64,000 bases of DNA from JACRGC01 sp041305345 (GTDB lineage: Archaea > Micrarchaeota > Micrarchaeia > Norongarragalinales > SBBD01), in assembly GCA_041305345.1 (NCBI GenBank), contig JBFYLP010000006.1:310001-374000 (forward strand), read 5' to 3'. This document shows, one piece after another, positions 26,876-33,579 of the stretch. Numbering within the stretch: position 1 is the stretch's first letter; every line of letters begins with the position of its first letter. Below the pieces are notes generated by a model. That model searched no databases, was not told where the DNA came from, and saw only the letters and a program-made list of their open reading frames with translations. A program made the position numbers and the translations under genes.

Positions 26876-28651
26876 TCAACCGGTTGGTTTGCCTTTCCCT
26901 TTTTTTGGCCGGTACACCATATAAATCTCATCCAGGTAGGAATTGCCGTACTTGTTCCAGCCCGGAAGCACCCCGATTTTGACGAACCCCTCCTTCTTGT
27001 AGATTTTTATCGCATTCTCATTGTTCGAGAAGACCTCCAAGTACAGGTTATGGGGCCTTAGAGATTTTTGCGCTTCAGCGATCAGCATCCGCAGCAATTG
27101 CGTGCCAAGCCCAACCCCCCTGAAATCCTTTGATACGTACAGGCTCAGGCTCACATTGTCCTTCTCCCTGCGCTCCATTCTCGATGCGACTGCGCGCGCA
27201 ACGACCCTGCCCTCGAATTCGCAAACCCACATCACCGCATCCCCGCTGTTGATCCTCTCAAGGCTCTCCCGGCCCATTTCCTTCTCCTCAATCGGGTTAA
27301 CGTATTGGTCGAATGTTATCATTGCGCCCTCCTTTACAAGCTCGTTTAGGAACTGCCTCAATTTCGCAAAATCATCCCGCGTGACAGTATGCAGCAGCAC
27401 CTTCCTTCCATCCATCAAGGCCAGCTCCTTCCTGAAAAGGAAGGTATCCTGGAATTTCCTCTCATAATAAACCGTGCCAAGTGCGGTAACCATGGCCGAA
27501 ATCACGATGATGACAAGAAGTATCTCGACATCGAATGGAAGGCCCATCGGGAAGCTGAGGGCAAACATCGCAAGGGTGACGCTCAGGAGGTCGCGGGGCA
27601 CCATCGTTAGCAGCAGCAGGTTTTCATTGTGCTGCGAATGCCCCCTCCATTTCGCAACCTGGATTATTGCGAAGCGGGCGAAAAGGATGCCCGCCATCAG
27701 CGCAGATGCAACGCCCAAATTCCGCAGATCCAACAAATTCCGCTGGTCAACGATCATTCCAAGGTAAACGAAAAAGAACGTGTAGATTATCAGGCTGATC
27801 TCATCCTCGAAACCCTTTGGCCTCTCCTCGAGGTCGAATTTTTCGGATATCCTAAGGAACCTGAAAATCCCCGCAGAGTTGCCGATAACAAGGCCGATCA
27901 TCGCAATCGACAACACGCCTATCCCCCCAAGCAATTCGAAATCAACGTAATAGAGGACGAACAATGCCGAAAGGGTAAGGAGGTAGCCGAATTTCCTTAT
28001 CTTGAACTTGTATAGCGCCCAGAGTATGGCAATTCCGCCGATGAAGCCCAAAATGAGGGAAACGGAATACGACCTGAAGGGCGCCTGGAGCAATTCCAGA
28101 AGCGATGAGCTTGAGGCCGAATACCTCATCGTCGTGATTGCGATGATGCATATGAGGACGGTTGAGAGGGTGCCCTCGAAATAGAGGATATTCCTCACGT
28201 TGTTGCTCGCCCGCACATATGGAAGTATGGAGTAGAGCGCATCGAGAGAAGGCCCGCCCAGGATCGCGCCAAGCAGGAGCGAGGGGAAAAGGGGCCAGCC
28301 GAAACCGAGGTGCAAGATTCCTGTCAGGATGGCAATGCACGCAGCAAGGTTGGCTACCGCATAAACCGTCGAGAATTTGACCGTCTTGAAAATCTCCTCC
28401 AATTTGAGCCTCAGGCCCGCATCGAATACGAGGGAAATGATCGCAACAACGCTAACGAGCGGTGCGATGTCCCTGAAGCTGGAAATGTCGATGTCGAAAA
28501 TTACGAAATTTGAGAGGAAACCAAGCGGGCCAAGGCCGAAGCCTATCGCGATCAGTATTATCGCTTCAGGAATGCGCGAGCGTTCATATGCCCATCTCCC
28601 AACAAACCCCACAAGTGCGATTAGCCCTATGAGAAAGAGAATTTCGAACAT
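26876..28651 (-). CDS. Cation/H+ antiporter (CPA family) fused to a C-terminal GNAT acetyltransferase
   Basis: A 591-residue fusion. Residues 1-390 form a Na+/H+ exchanger domain with about twelve helices (start MFEILFLIGLIALVGFVGRW; GFGLGPLGFL). From about residue 410 a GNAT domain follows. It shows SLSLYVSKDFRGVGLGTQLL with the acetyl-CoA-binding R-G-x-G-x-G loop, then LEVFSNNENAIKIYKKEGF, typical of RimI-like enzymes. The antiporter would exchange K+ or Na+ for H+ at the membrane. The acetyltransferase could modify a protein or small amine, or sense acetyl-CoA. No stop or frameshift separates the parts. The fusion is unusual. Confidence 0.88.
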   Translation of the reverse strand: MFEILFLIGLIALVGFVGRWAYERSRIPEAIILIAIGFGLGPLGFLSNFVIFDIDISSFRDIAPLVSVVAIISLVFDAGLRLKLEEIFKTVKFSTVYAVANLAACIAILTGILHLGFGWPLFPSLLLGAILGGPSLDALYSILPYVRASNNVRNILYFEGTLSTVLICIIAITTMRYSASSSSLLELLQAPFRSYSVSLILGFIGGIAILWALYKFKIRKFGYLLTLSALFVLYYVDFELLGGIGVLSIAMIGLVIGNSAGIFRFLRISEKFDLEERPKGFEDEISLIIYTFFFVYLGMIVDQRNLLDLRNLGVASALMAGILFARFAIIQVAKWRGHSQHNENLLLLTMVPRDLLSVTLAMFALSFPMGLPFDVEILLVIIVISAMVTALGTVYYERKFQDTFLFRKELALMDGRKVLLHTVTRDDFAKLRQFLNELVKEGAMITFDQYVNPIEEKEMGRESLERINSGDAVMWVCEFEGRVVARAVASRMERREKDNVSLSLYVSKDFRGVGLGTQLLRMLIAEAQKSLRPHNLYLEVFSNNENAIKIYKKEGFVKIGVLPGWNKYGNSYLDEIYMVYRPKKGKGKPTG

Positions 28652-28684
28652 ATGCTAAAAAATATGCACTAGGTATTAATATCC

Positions 28685-29173
28685 TTAGCCGCCTCGCCAC
28701 CCCCGCATTGCCATCTTGTGGCTTTTCGGAAGCCGCCTTTTTTGCCAATCAAGCCAGCCGTTCCTAAGGCGTCTTGGAAGGTGCATCAATTGCCACTTGG
28801 ATTCCTTCATAAGATTTCGATTGGCATTTGCAGGATTGGCAGCAGCAACCGCCTTGACCGCATAGTATGCGGCGCCGTAGGCGTGTTCCGGAACGTGGGC
28901 AGTTGCAACTGCCTGGCCGGCAGCGCGTGCGGCAAAAGAGGCGGGCCCGTTCCCAATTGCCCTTCTTGCGGCCGCGTGGGCGTCAAGCGAGGCCTTGCGT
29001 ATAACAGCCATCCTGAAAACGCCGGTGCGGGCCCATTCCCTGCAAGCATCTATTGCCTTTTGCGGCCTTCTGTCCTTCGGGTACGCCTTCCTGAAAAACG
29101 GAAGTGCCCTCTTAGCGCAATCCGCTGCCCAGATTGCCAATTGTTTCTGGCCCTGCTTGCCGATTTTTCCCAT
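28685..29173 (-). CDS. Imm-5-like putative immunity domain protein
   Basis: A 162-residue helical protein matching what is known of the Imm-5-like (putative immunity protein) family. It shows WAADCAKRALPFFRKAYPKD, RPQKAIDACREWARTG, DAHAAARRAI and the ARAAGQAVATAHVPEHAYGA block. In bacteria such domains occur in polymorphic-toxin contexts, but no toxin domain is visible next to it here. ATG 29173 is preferred since family homology begins there; upstream in-frame starts at 29182 and 29266 exist. It lies at the edge of an accessory stretch with tRNA-derived repeats and a toxin-antitoxin pair, so horizontal acquisition is plausible. Confidence 0.7.
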   Translation of the reverse strand: MGKIGKQGQKQLAIWAADCAKRALPFFRKAYPKDRRPQKAIDACREWARTGVFRMAVIRKASLDAHAAARRAIGNGPASFAARAAGQAVATAHVPEHAYGAAYYAVKAVAAANPANANRNLMKESKWQLMHLPRRLRNGWLDWQKRRLPKSHKMAMRGWRGG

Positions 29174-29295
29174 CACAATCATTTGAATGGATAAAAATAA
29201 TAGGATGCCCCAGGCACGAAACCGAAGGCGAAGAACGCATTCCCATCCTTTGAAAAACCCTGCCACCCAAACCTATTCATCGGGTGATTCTAATT

Positions 29296-29451
29296 ATGGG
29301 AATGACAAAGGCGGATTTGACAAGGCAGAGGAACAATATTTCAAGGAAGCTTTCGGAGCTTGAGGAGAAAGCCAAATCCGATCCCTTGGGAAGGGATAAG
29401 CGGCTGCACGAGGAGATTGCCGAACTGAAAAGGAAGCTCGAGAAGGGTTAG
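29296..29451 (+). CDS. 51-residue coiled-coil protein, unknown function
   Basis: A short frame encoding a highly charged helical peptide: MGMTKADLTRQRNN, then a Leu/Glu/Lys heptad region (KLSELEEKAK, then LHEEIAELKRKLEKG). The heptad pattern and low Pro/Gly content fit a small coiled coil. It stands alone between two minus-strand genes with no other frame open. The upstream CATCGGGTGATTC contains GGTGAT about 10 nt before the start. Function is not recognisable; dimerisation or nucleic-acid binding are guesses. Confidence 0.55.
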   Translation: MGMTKADLTRQRNNISRKLSELEEKAKSDPLGRDKRLHEEIAELKRKLEKG

Positions 29452-29461
29452 AGGGCGGCCA

Positions 29462-29860
29462 TCAGTTCCTTTTTTCAAATGCGTTAAATATTTCAATTTC
29501 CTTCCTCATCTGATTGACTGCCCGTGGCAACGCCTCGAACAATTCGGGTTTTTCAGCAAATGATTCATAATGCTTCCTTAATTCCGAAACAACAGCCCTG
29601 ATTAGCATCAGTTTTTCCATCAATTCATAAGAAAGCTTCTCGTGATGGGTGAACTCGTGCGACTGCAGGAAATCGTGGAAGGATTCGGAGAGGAAGGTTA
29701 ATTTCTCAAGCAATAGATTTTCCGCCCTGGTGATTGGAATTTTTTCCCTCATTTTGCCAGCTTTCAGGTTGATTTCATAATACATCAATGCCGCAAGGGG
29801 CCGAAGGAGCTCCTGCTTGAATATCTTCCTCCTTTCCAATATGCGCTCGTGCTTTTTCAT
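29462..29860 (-). CDS. Helical protein of unknown function
   Basis: A 132-residue, charged, all-helical protein (MKKHERILERRKIFKQELLRP...), likely a helical bundle, without membrane segments or known motifs. The HEFTHHEKL stretch is histidine-rich but is not a recognised metal site. A TATA-like GTATAATAA at 29896-29904 (minus strand) lies about 40 nt upstream, right next to the tRNA-Glu-like repeat at 29912. It is convergent with the 29296 coiled-coil gene. Confidence 0.55.
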   Translation of the reverse strand: MKKHERILERRKIFKQELLRPLAALMYYEINLKAGKMREKIPITRAENLLLEKLTFLSESFHDFLQSHEFTHHEKLSYELMEKLMLIRAVVSELRKHYESFAEKPELFEALPRAVNQMRKEIEIFNAFEKRN

Positions 29861-29911
29861 CCGCTATTCCCGCAGTTATTCATATATCCGAACTGTTATT
29901 ATACCGCTAAT

Positions 29912-29973
29912 CGGAGCTTCAGCCAAGGGAAATTGTGCTCCAAACGAACCCTATGGGTAAAAAGTTAGTGCTC
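29912..29973 (+). repeat. tRNA-Glu 3'-end-like repeat, copy A
   Basis: The segment reads CGGAGC, 19 nt, then GCTCCAAACGAACCC and GGGTAAAAAGTTAGTGCTC. Copy B (31060-31122) matches across the whole unit. The inner GCTCCAAACG equals the reverse complement of the tRNA-Glu 3' end, and the GGAGC/GCTCC spacing is also present in the tRNA-Glu 3' flank (copy C). The repeat overlaps the last codons of the cysteine synthase-like gene. Confidence 0.65.
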
Positions 29974-30849
29974 GGGATTGCCAATCAGGTACCTTTCACC
30001 CCTATCCGCGAGAATTGTGACGACCTTTTGCAATCCCGTATTCTCCCTGGCTTTTAATGCCGCCAATATGTTGGCCCCCGAGCTAATCCCGACAAGCAAT
30101 CCGTATTCCTTGGCAATCCTCTCGCTCATTTTTATCGCTTCATCGCTGCTTATGGGAATGGTCTCATCGATCAAATCGCGGTTTTTCATAACAATTTCCG
30201 GTATGAACCCTTCGCCAATCCCCTGGATTTTATGCCTTCCGGGATTTCCCCCATTCAGAACCGCAGACTCCTTGGGCTCGACTCCGATAATCCTTGCCTT
30301 TTTCTTGAGCTTGCGTAATGCTTTTGCCACCCCTATTAGCGTTCCGCCCGTGCCTATGCCGGAAACAAATGCACCTACTTCTCCGTTTGTCTGCTCGATT
30401 ATTTCCTTACCCGTGCCATATTCGTGCGCTTCGTAGTTATCGGGGTTTTTGAATTGCGAAGGCAGCCAAGCTCTTGGCCTTTCCTTAACAATTTCCTCGT
30501 ATTTTCGAATTGTGCCGCCCATATCCTCCTCTGCGGGCGTAAGAATGACGCGGGCCCCGAACCTTTCGATCATCTGGACGCGTTCTGGACTTACGAACTC
30601 CGGCATTATTGCAGAGAATTTATATCCGCGTGAGGCTGCAATAGATGCGAGTGCAATTCCCGTATTCCCGCTTGTTGCCTCGATTATTTCCATTCCCGGC
30701 TTAAGCTCGCCTCTCAATTCTGCGTCTCTTACCATATGCCAGACCATCCGATCCTTGATACTGCCCGTCGGATTTGTGGTCTCCAATTTTGCCAAAACAC
30801 CATATATTTCCACCATTGGGGTGTTCCCGACCAAATCCCCGAATGCAAA
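29965..30849 (-). CDS. Cysteine synthase / PLP beta-family enzyme
   Basis: A roughly 294-residue type II PLP enzyme of the O-acetylserine sulfhydrylase/cystathionine beta-synthase family. Motifs: LVGNTPMVE near the start, the PLP lysine in NPTGSIKDRM, EATSGNTGIALA, the glycine-rich phosphate site in SGIGTGGTLIG, and VGISSGAN. The segment between GNTPM and KLETTNP is about 8 residues shorter than usual. The likely start is TTG 30849, preceded by GAGGGG at 6 nt. An ATG at 30880 with a good GAGGTGATT site is in another frame, so a small frameshift or misassembly at the 5' end cannot be excluded. No serine acetyltransferase is nearby. Confidence 0.85.
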   Translation of the reverse strand, partial: FAFGDLVGNTPMVEIYGVLAKLETTNPTGSIKDRMVWHMVRDAELRGELKPGMEIIEATSGNTGIALASIAASRGYKFSAIMPEFVSPERVQMIERFGARVILTPAEEDMGGTIRKYEEIVKERPRAWLPSQFKNPDNYEAHEYGTGKEIIEQTNGEVGAFVSGIGTGGTLIGVAKALRKLKKKARIIGVEPKESAVLNGGNPGRHKIQGIGEGFIPEIVMKNRDLIDETIPISSDEAIKMSERIAKEYGLLVGISSGANILAALKARENTGLQKVVTILADRGERYLIGNPEH

Positions 30850-31059
30850 ATAAACCCCTCTTTGTTGTTATTGAATTCATCACAATCACCTCGATTTTAA
30901 ATTGCTGAAAATAAGGTTAAAAGGAAAAGAAAAAAATCCTTGCCGGTATAGAATTAGCAGCTACAGCTTATGGCTTGCGTTGTAAATATGGTGATTTCTT
31001 CAAAATATAAGTTTCCCATACTGATTTTATGGTCGGTCCGGTATATAATCGTTAGCTGC

Positions 31060-31122
31060 CGGAGCATAAGCTGGTAGAATCAAATGCTCCAAACGAACTC
31101 AGAGGGTAAAAATCTAATGCTC
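31060..31122 (+). repeat. tRNA-Glu 3'-end-like repeat, copy B
   Basis: The layout matches copy A: GGAGC, 20 nt, GCTCCAAACGAAC, then GGGTAAAAATCTAATGCTC. It lies about 1.15 kb from copy A and 0.55 kb from copy C, all in the same orientation. On its minus-strand downstream side a TATAATCG element precedes it, resembling the promoter of tRNA-Glu at 31871. About 200 nt separate it from the cysteine synthase-like start, and that interval holds no gene. Confidence 0.65.
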
Positions 31123-31167
31123 TGATAACTATATAAATAATAATGCACTCGATTCATTGATGATATT

Positions 31168-31599
31168 GTGGATCGACCATTAGGAATAAAGATTTCGGCT
31201 TATGGAATAGGCGCATTGGGCTGCATTTATTTATTATTGGCGGGTGTTTTTTTCTTAGCGGGTTTTTCTATTTATTCACTTGCGGAAGTCGTTCCTTCCA
31301 AATCGACCGGATTTAATGATTCCACAAATAAGATAATTCTGACCCCTTCTGAAGCCCAATCTGCAACTGGCGGTTCGATTTTTTTCGGATTCATCCTTAT
31401 GGTCTTCTCTTTTCTCGTTATTTATTCTGCTTACAGTTTATTTCAAGGTAAGAGGTGGGCTAAATACGCCTGCCTGATATTACCCCTAATTTTTATTGTT
31501 TTATTTCTCCCATCCATAATATTGGGCATTTTGGTATTCTATTTTCTGTTGTTCGATAGTCCATCAAAAGATTTTCTTAATTCTTTGAAAACAAAATAG
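31168..31599 (+). CDS. Four-helix membrane protein of unknown function
   Basis: A 143-residue protein with hydrophobic segments at about residues 12-36, 68-88, 96-112 and 113-128, and an external loop between the first two (AEVVPSKSTGFNDSTN). It starts with GTG; CTATATAAAT lies about 35-40 nt upstream as a promoter. Base composition is more AT-rich than the flanking housekeeping genes. It lies between two tRNA-Glu-like repeats (B and C), suggesting it arrived with that arrangement. No family is recognised. Confidence 0.65.
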   Translation: MDRPLGIKISAYGIGALGCIYLLLAGVFFLAGFSIYSLAEVVPSKSTGFNDSTNKIILTPSEAQSATGGSIFFGFILMVFSFLVIYSAYSLFQGKRWAKYACLILPLIFIVLFLPSIILGILVFYFLLFDSPSKDFLNSLKTK

Positions 31600-31613
31600 G
31601 TCTATTTATATTT

Positions 31614-31650
31614 CGGAGCATTAGTAAAAAGAAGCCATGCTCCAAACGGG
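31614..31650 (+). repeat. tRNA-Glu 3'-end repeat, copy C (genuine tRNA end plus flank)
   Basis: CGGAGC, 20 nt, then GCTCCAAACGG. The right part is the true 3' end of tRNA-Glu (minus strand); the left part is its downstream flank. Copies A and B have the same GGAGC-spacer-GCTCCAAACG arrangement, so they look like duplicated tRNA ends such as those left at integration sites. Confidence 0.6.
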
Positions 31651-31841
31651 AAATTCGTGCCTTGCCTCTTTTTTCTTTGGCGCGGTGCCACCGCACCTTT
31701 CTTTCCACGAAGAACGATGTTCTTCGGGGCCGCGAAAAATGCAATTTTTCTCGGTTCCTAAAAAGAAAGGGGCAAGGCGATTCGAACCCGTGTCCAAGGC
31801 TCGAGAAGCCTTTATCCTTGACCGGACTAGACGATTGGAGC
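31639..31841 (-). tRNA. tRNA-Glu(CUC) with a T-loop intron of about 128 nt
   Basis: Read on the minus strand: acceptor GCTCCAA pairs with TTGGAGC; the D-arm is GTCT...GGAT; the anticodon arm is AAGGC-TTCTCGA-GCCTT, anticodon CTC. The T-stem ACGGG is followed by TTCGAA, then an insert, then T-CCCGT. The mature form would be 75 nt with discriminator A and no encoded CCA. The insert (about 31653-31780) begins and ends with the complementary GCCTTGCC/GGCAAGGC and falls between positions 59 and 60. ATTATAAA lies about 30 nt upstream. Without the intron a normal cloverleaf closes. This tRNA and its repeats occupy the gene-free stretch 31600-31973. Confidence 0.88.
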
Positions 31842-31870
31842 AAAAACGGAAATCAATTTGGCTAAGCAAG

Positions 31871-31878
31871 TTTATAAT
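31871..31878 (-). promoter_or_regulatory. TATA box of tRNA-Glu
   Basis: Minus-strand ATTATAAA lies 30-37 nt before the tRNA-Glu 5' end, the normal archaeal spacing. Confidence 0.55.
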
Positions 31879-31973
31879 CGTTGGCAGCAGGAATGCAACG
31901 CAACCCTGCCGATAGGTTTATTAATATCAACTAGTAAATAATTGTTATCAATTTGTATCAAATTGTGATTAAC

Positions 31974-32255
31974 ATGAAAAGATACAGTCAGATTCAAAAG
32001 CAGCTTTCGCATTCGCCCACGTTGAACACGGTATTGATGGTCGAAAAAACCTTGATGGAAATGCCCGGAAGCGTGATGACTGTTGCAGAACTGAAACGCG
32101 CTTTACCGAGGCAGGTAAATCATAATACACTTATTGCGATTTTGGAATATTTGGAAGGCAGTAACAAGATTGCGGTGGGTTTAAAAGGAATAACCTGGAT
32201 TTACAATAACAGCAGGAGGTTGAGGGAGGCAATAGCTAAAGGCACTCCCGTATGA
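31974..32255 (+). CDS. Small winged-helix-like protein, probable antitoxin partner
   Basis: A 93-residue basic protein starting MKRYSQIQKQLSHS, with a helical HTH-like region (TVAELKRALPRQVNHNTLIAIL) and a likely wing (NKIAVGLKGITWIYN). Its stop overlaps the start of the next gene (ATGA), and that gene has a RelE-like C-terminus, so the two look like an operon with DNA-binding regulator first and toxin second. ATG 31974 is used; the frame continues up to 31953 without a good site. TTATTAATATC lies about 50 nt upstream. The antitoxin role is inferred from arrangement. Confidence 0.65.
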   Translation: MKRYSQIQKQLSHSPTLNTVLMVEKTLMEMPGSVMTVAELKRALPRQVNHNTLIAILEYLEGSNKIAVGLKGITWIYNNSRRLREAIAKGTPV

Positions 32256-32605
32256 AAAATATTAACATCCTCCTTTCGGAAAAAGCAAAGGCAATGTTCG
32301 ACCTGATTCAGAAGGATGCTCCATCATCAAAGCAAAAACGGAGCTTGGCTTCATCCATCGGCCATAAATTCGAAATCCTGCGAAATAACTTCCAATACGG
32401 CGATCCGCTGTCAAAAACCCTTATCCCGACAGTTTATATTGAGGAGCACGGAATCACGAATCTCTATCGGTTGGAGCTATCAGGCTTTTGGAGAATGCTT
32501 TATACGGTAAAAAACGGCCCTACCGAAAACGAGATAACCGTTTTCATAATTGATATATTGGACCACGAAAGGTATGACAAGCTCTTCAAATACAGGAAAA
32601 AGTGA
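32252..32605 (+). CDS. RelE/ParE-superfamily toxin-like protein
   Basis: A 117-residue protein. The C-terminal half (LYRLELSGFWRMLYTV, then ITVFIIDILDHERYDKLF) has the beta-strand pattern and the terminal basic/aromatic residues of RelE/ParE-fold toxins, which cleave mRNA in the ribosome or target gyrase. The N-terminal helices fit the same fold. It overlaps the preceding HTH gene by 4 nt. Divergence is large, so the assignment rests on pattern and gene order. It lies in the accessory stretch beside tRNA-Glu. Confidence 0.65.
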   Translation: MKNINILLSEKAKAMFDLIQKDAPSSKQKRSLASSIGHKFEILRNNFQYGDPLSKTLIPTVYIEEHGITNLYRLELSGFWRMLYTVKNGPTENEITVFIIDILDHERYDKLFKYRKK

Positions 32606-32609
32606 TTGC

Positions 32610-33143
32610 ATGCCAATTTACACGAAAACAGGAGATAACGGGGAGACATCGCTTTACGGTGGGAAAAGGGTCCCAAAGCACGATTTGCGCATCGGGGCAT
32701 ATGGCGCGATCGATGAGCTCAACACCGTGATTGGAGTAATAAGAGCGAAGAACAAGAGGCCGGAGCTCGATTCGCTCCTTAAAGGCATCCAATCCGAATT
32801 GTTCATCGTTGGTACCGACATCGCCGCGCCCGAAACATCTAGAATCGAAAGGGTTTCGGGGATGATGGTTGAACGGCTCGAAAAAGAGATAGATAAAATG
32901 GAATTGCAGCTTCCAAGGCTCACGAATTTCATATTGCCTTCGGGCAAAGAAATCGCCGCAACTTTGCATTTTGGAAGGGCGGTTTGCAGGAGGGCAGAAA
33001 GAAGGCTCGTTGAGCTGGATTACAAGGAGCGCGTCAACCCCCGCCTTTTGGAGTATGTGAATCGGCTCTCCGATTTGCTGTTCGTGCTTGCGAGATACGA
33101 AAATAAACTCTCAGGAGGAAAGGAGGAAATCTGGAGGGGTTAA
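32610..33143 (+). CDS. PduO-type ATP:cob(I)alamin adenosyltransferase
   Basis: A 177-residue protein matching PduO-type corrinoid adenosyltransferases, which add the adenosyl group of ATP to cob(I)alamin. Motifs: YTKTGDNGETSLYGGKRV (ATP binding, N-terminus), GAIDELNTVIG, IQSELFIVGTDIA and FGRAVCRRAERR. ATG 32610 follows GTGATTGC. It starts only 5 nt after the toxin-like gene, so it may share the transcript. No cobalamin biosynthesis genes are nearby, suggesting salvage. Confidence 0.92.
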   Translation: MPIYTKTGDNGETSLYGGKRVPKHDLRIGAYGAIDELNTVIGVIRAKNKRPELDSLLKGIQSELFIVGTDIAAPETSRIERVSGMMVERLEKEIDKMELQLPRLTNFILPSGKEIAATLHFGRAVCRRAERRLVELDYKERVNPRLLEYVNRLSDLLFVLARYENKLSGGKEEIWRG

Positions 33144-33149
33144 AAAAAA

Positions 33150-33253
33150 TGCAGGGGAAGGGATGTGTTCACGCCAAGGCGTTTTGAACCCTCGAACCCC
33201 TAAGGGATCAGACCCTGAATCTGACGCATTTGACCAGGCTTTGCTACCCCTGC
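33150..33253 (-). tRNA. tRNA-Leu(CAG) with a 19-nt T-loop intron
   Basis: On the minus strand: acceptor GCAGGGG pairs with CCCCTGC, discriminator A, no CCA encoded. The D-stem is GCA...TGC; the anticodon arm is TCAGA-TTCAGGG-TCTGA, anticodon CAG. A variable arm (CCCTTAGGG) marks a class II tRNA. The T-stem is GAGGG/CCCTT. The T-loop is 26 nt instead of 7: TTCAAA, then 19 nt holding the hairpin ACGCC-TT-GGCGT, then T. The insert is at the same 59/60 site as in tRNA-Glu and tRNA-Lys. Mature length would be 85 nt. A run of T follows the 3' end on the minus strand. Confidence 0.87.
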
Positions 33254-33280
33254 ATAAATTGCGAAATATTCAGGATGGTT

Positions 33281-33290
33281 ATTTATTTAA
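33281..33290 (-). promoter_or_regulatory. TATA-like box of tRNA-Leu
   Basis: Minus-strand TTAAATAAAT lies 28-37 nt upstream of the tRNA-Leu 5' end. Confidence 0.5.
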
Positions 33291-33390
33291 ACTCCATTGA
33301 GCGGTTCGGCCCAGGCATCCGGAAAGCGTGCATCAGCCCCCCAAGAAGCCTTTTTTTGGCAATTGGCAAGGAAGTTGCATTCAACGAAAA

Positions 33391-33400
33391 AAATATTAAG
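33391..33400 (+). promoter_or_regulatory. TATA box for the 33422 small gene
   Basis: AAATATTAAG lies about 25 nt before ATG 33422, predicting a leaderless mRNA for the 30-residue membrane peptide. Confidence 0.5.
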
Positions 33401-33421
33401 CCGGGACGGGATAACACTCAT

Positions 33422-33514
33422 ATGGACCTAGACAAGCTGGACAAGATCTTCTGGCTGGGGCTAGCAGCTGCATTGATCATCCTTTACCTCTGGCTTAAGT
33501 CGGTTTTCGGCTGA
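33422..33514 (+). CDS. 30-residue single-pass membrane peptide
   Basis: A short frame, MDLDKLDKIF followed by one hydrophobic helix (WLGLAAALIILYLWL) and KSVFG. The charge pattern (acidic/lysine N-terminus, helix, lysine) fits a small single-span membrane protein. A TATA-like box at leaderless distance supports expression. It precedes the membrane-anchored regulator at 33580 on the same strand. No family is recognised. Confidence 0.55.
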   Translation: MDLDKLDKIFWLGLAAALIILYLWLKSVFG

Positions 33515-33545
33515 TTAAGCCCTTGCTTAAGCATTTCAAAAACGA

Positions 33546-33554
33546 TATATTTTA
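33546..33554 (+). promoter_or_regulatory. TATA box for the membrane-bound regulator
   Basis: TATATTTTA is centred about 30 nt before ATG 33580, consistent with a leaderless transcript. Confidence 0.55.
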
Positions 33555-33579
33555 GGCTTAAGTATCAATAGTGAATACT

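Noticed and set aside
31621..31915. Open frames over the tRNA-Glu region (82-92 codons)
   Set aside because: They run through the tRNA and its intron on both strands and have no protein-like features.
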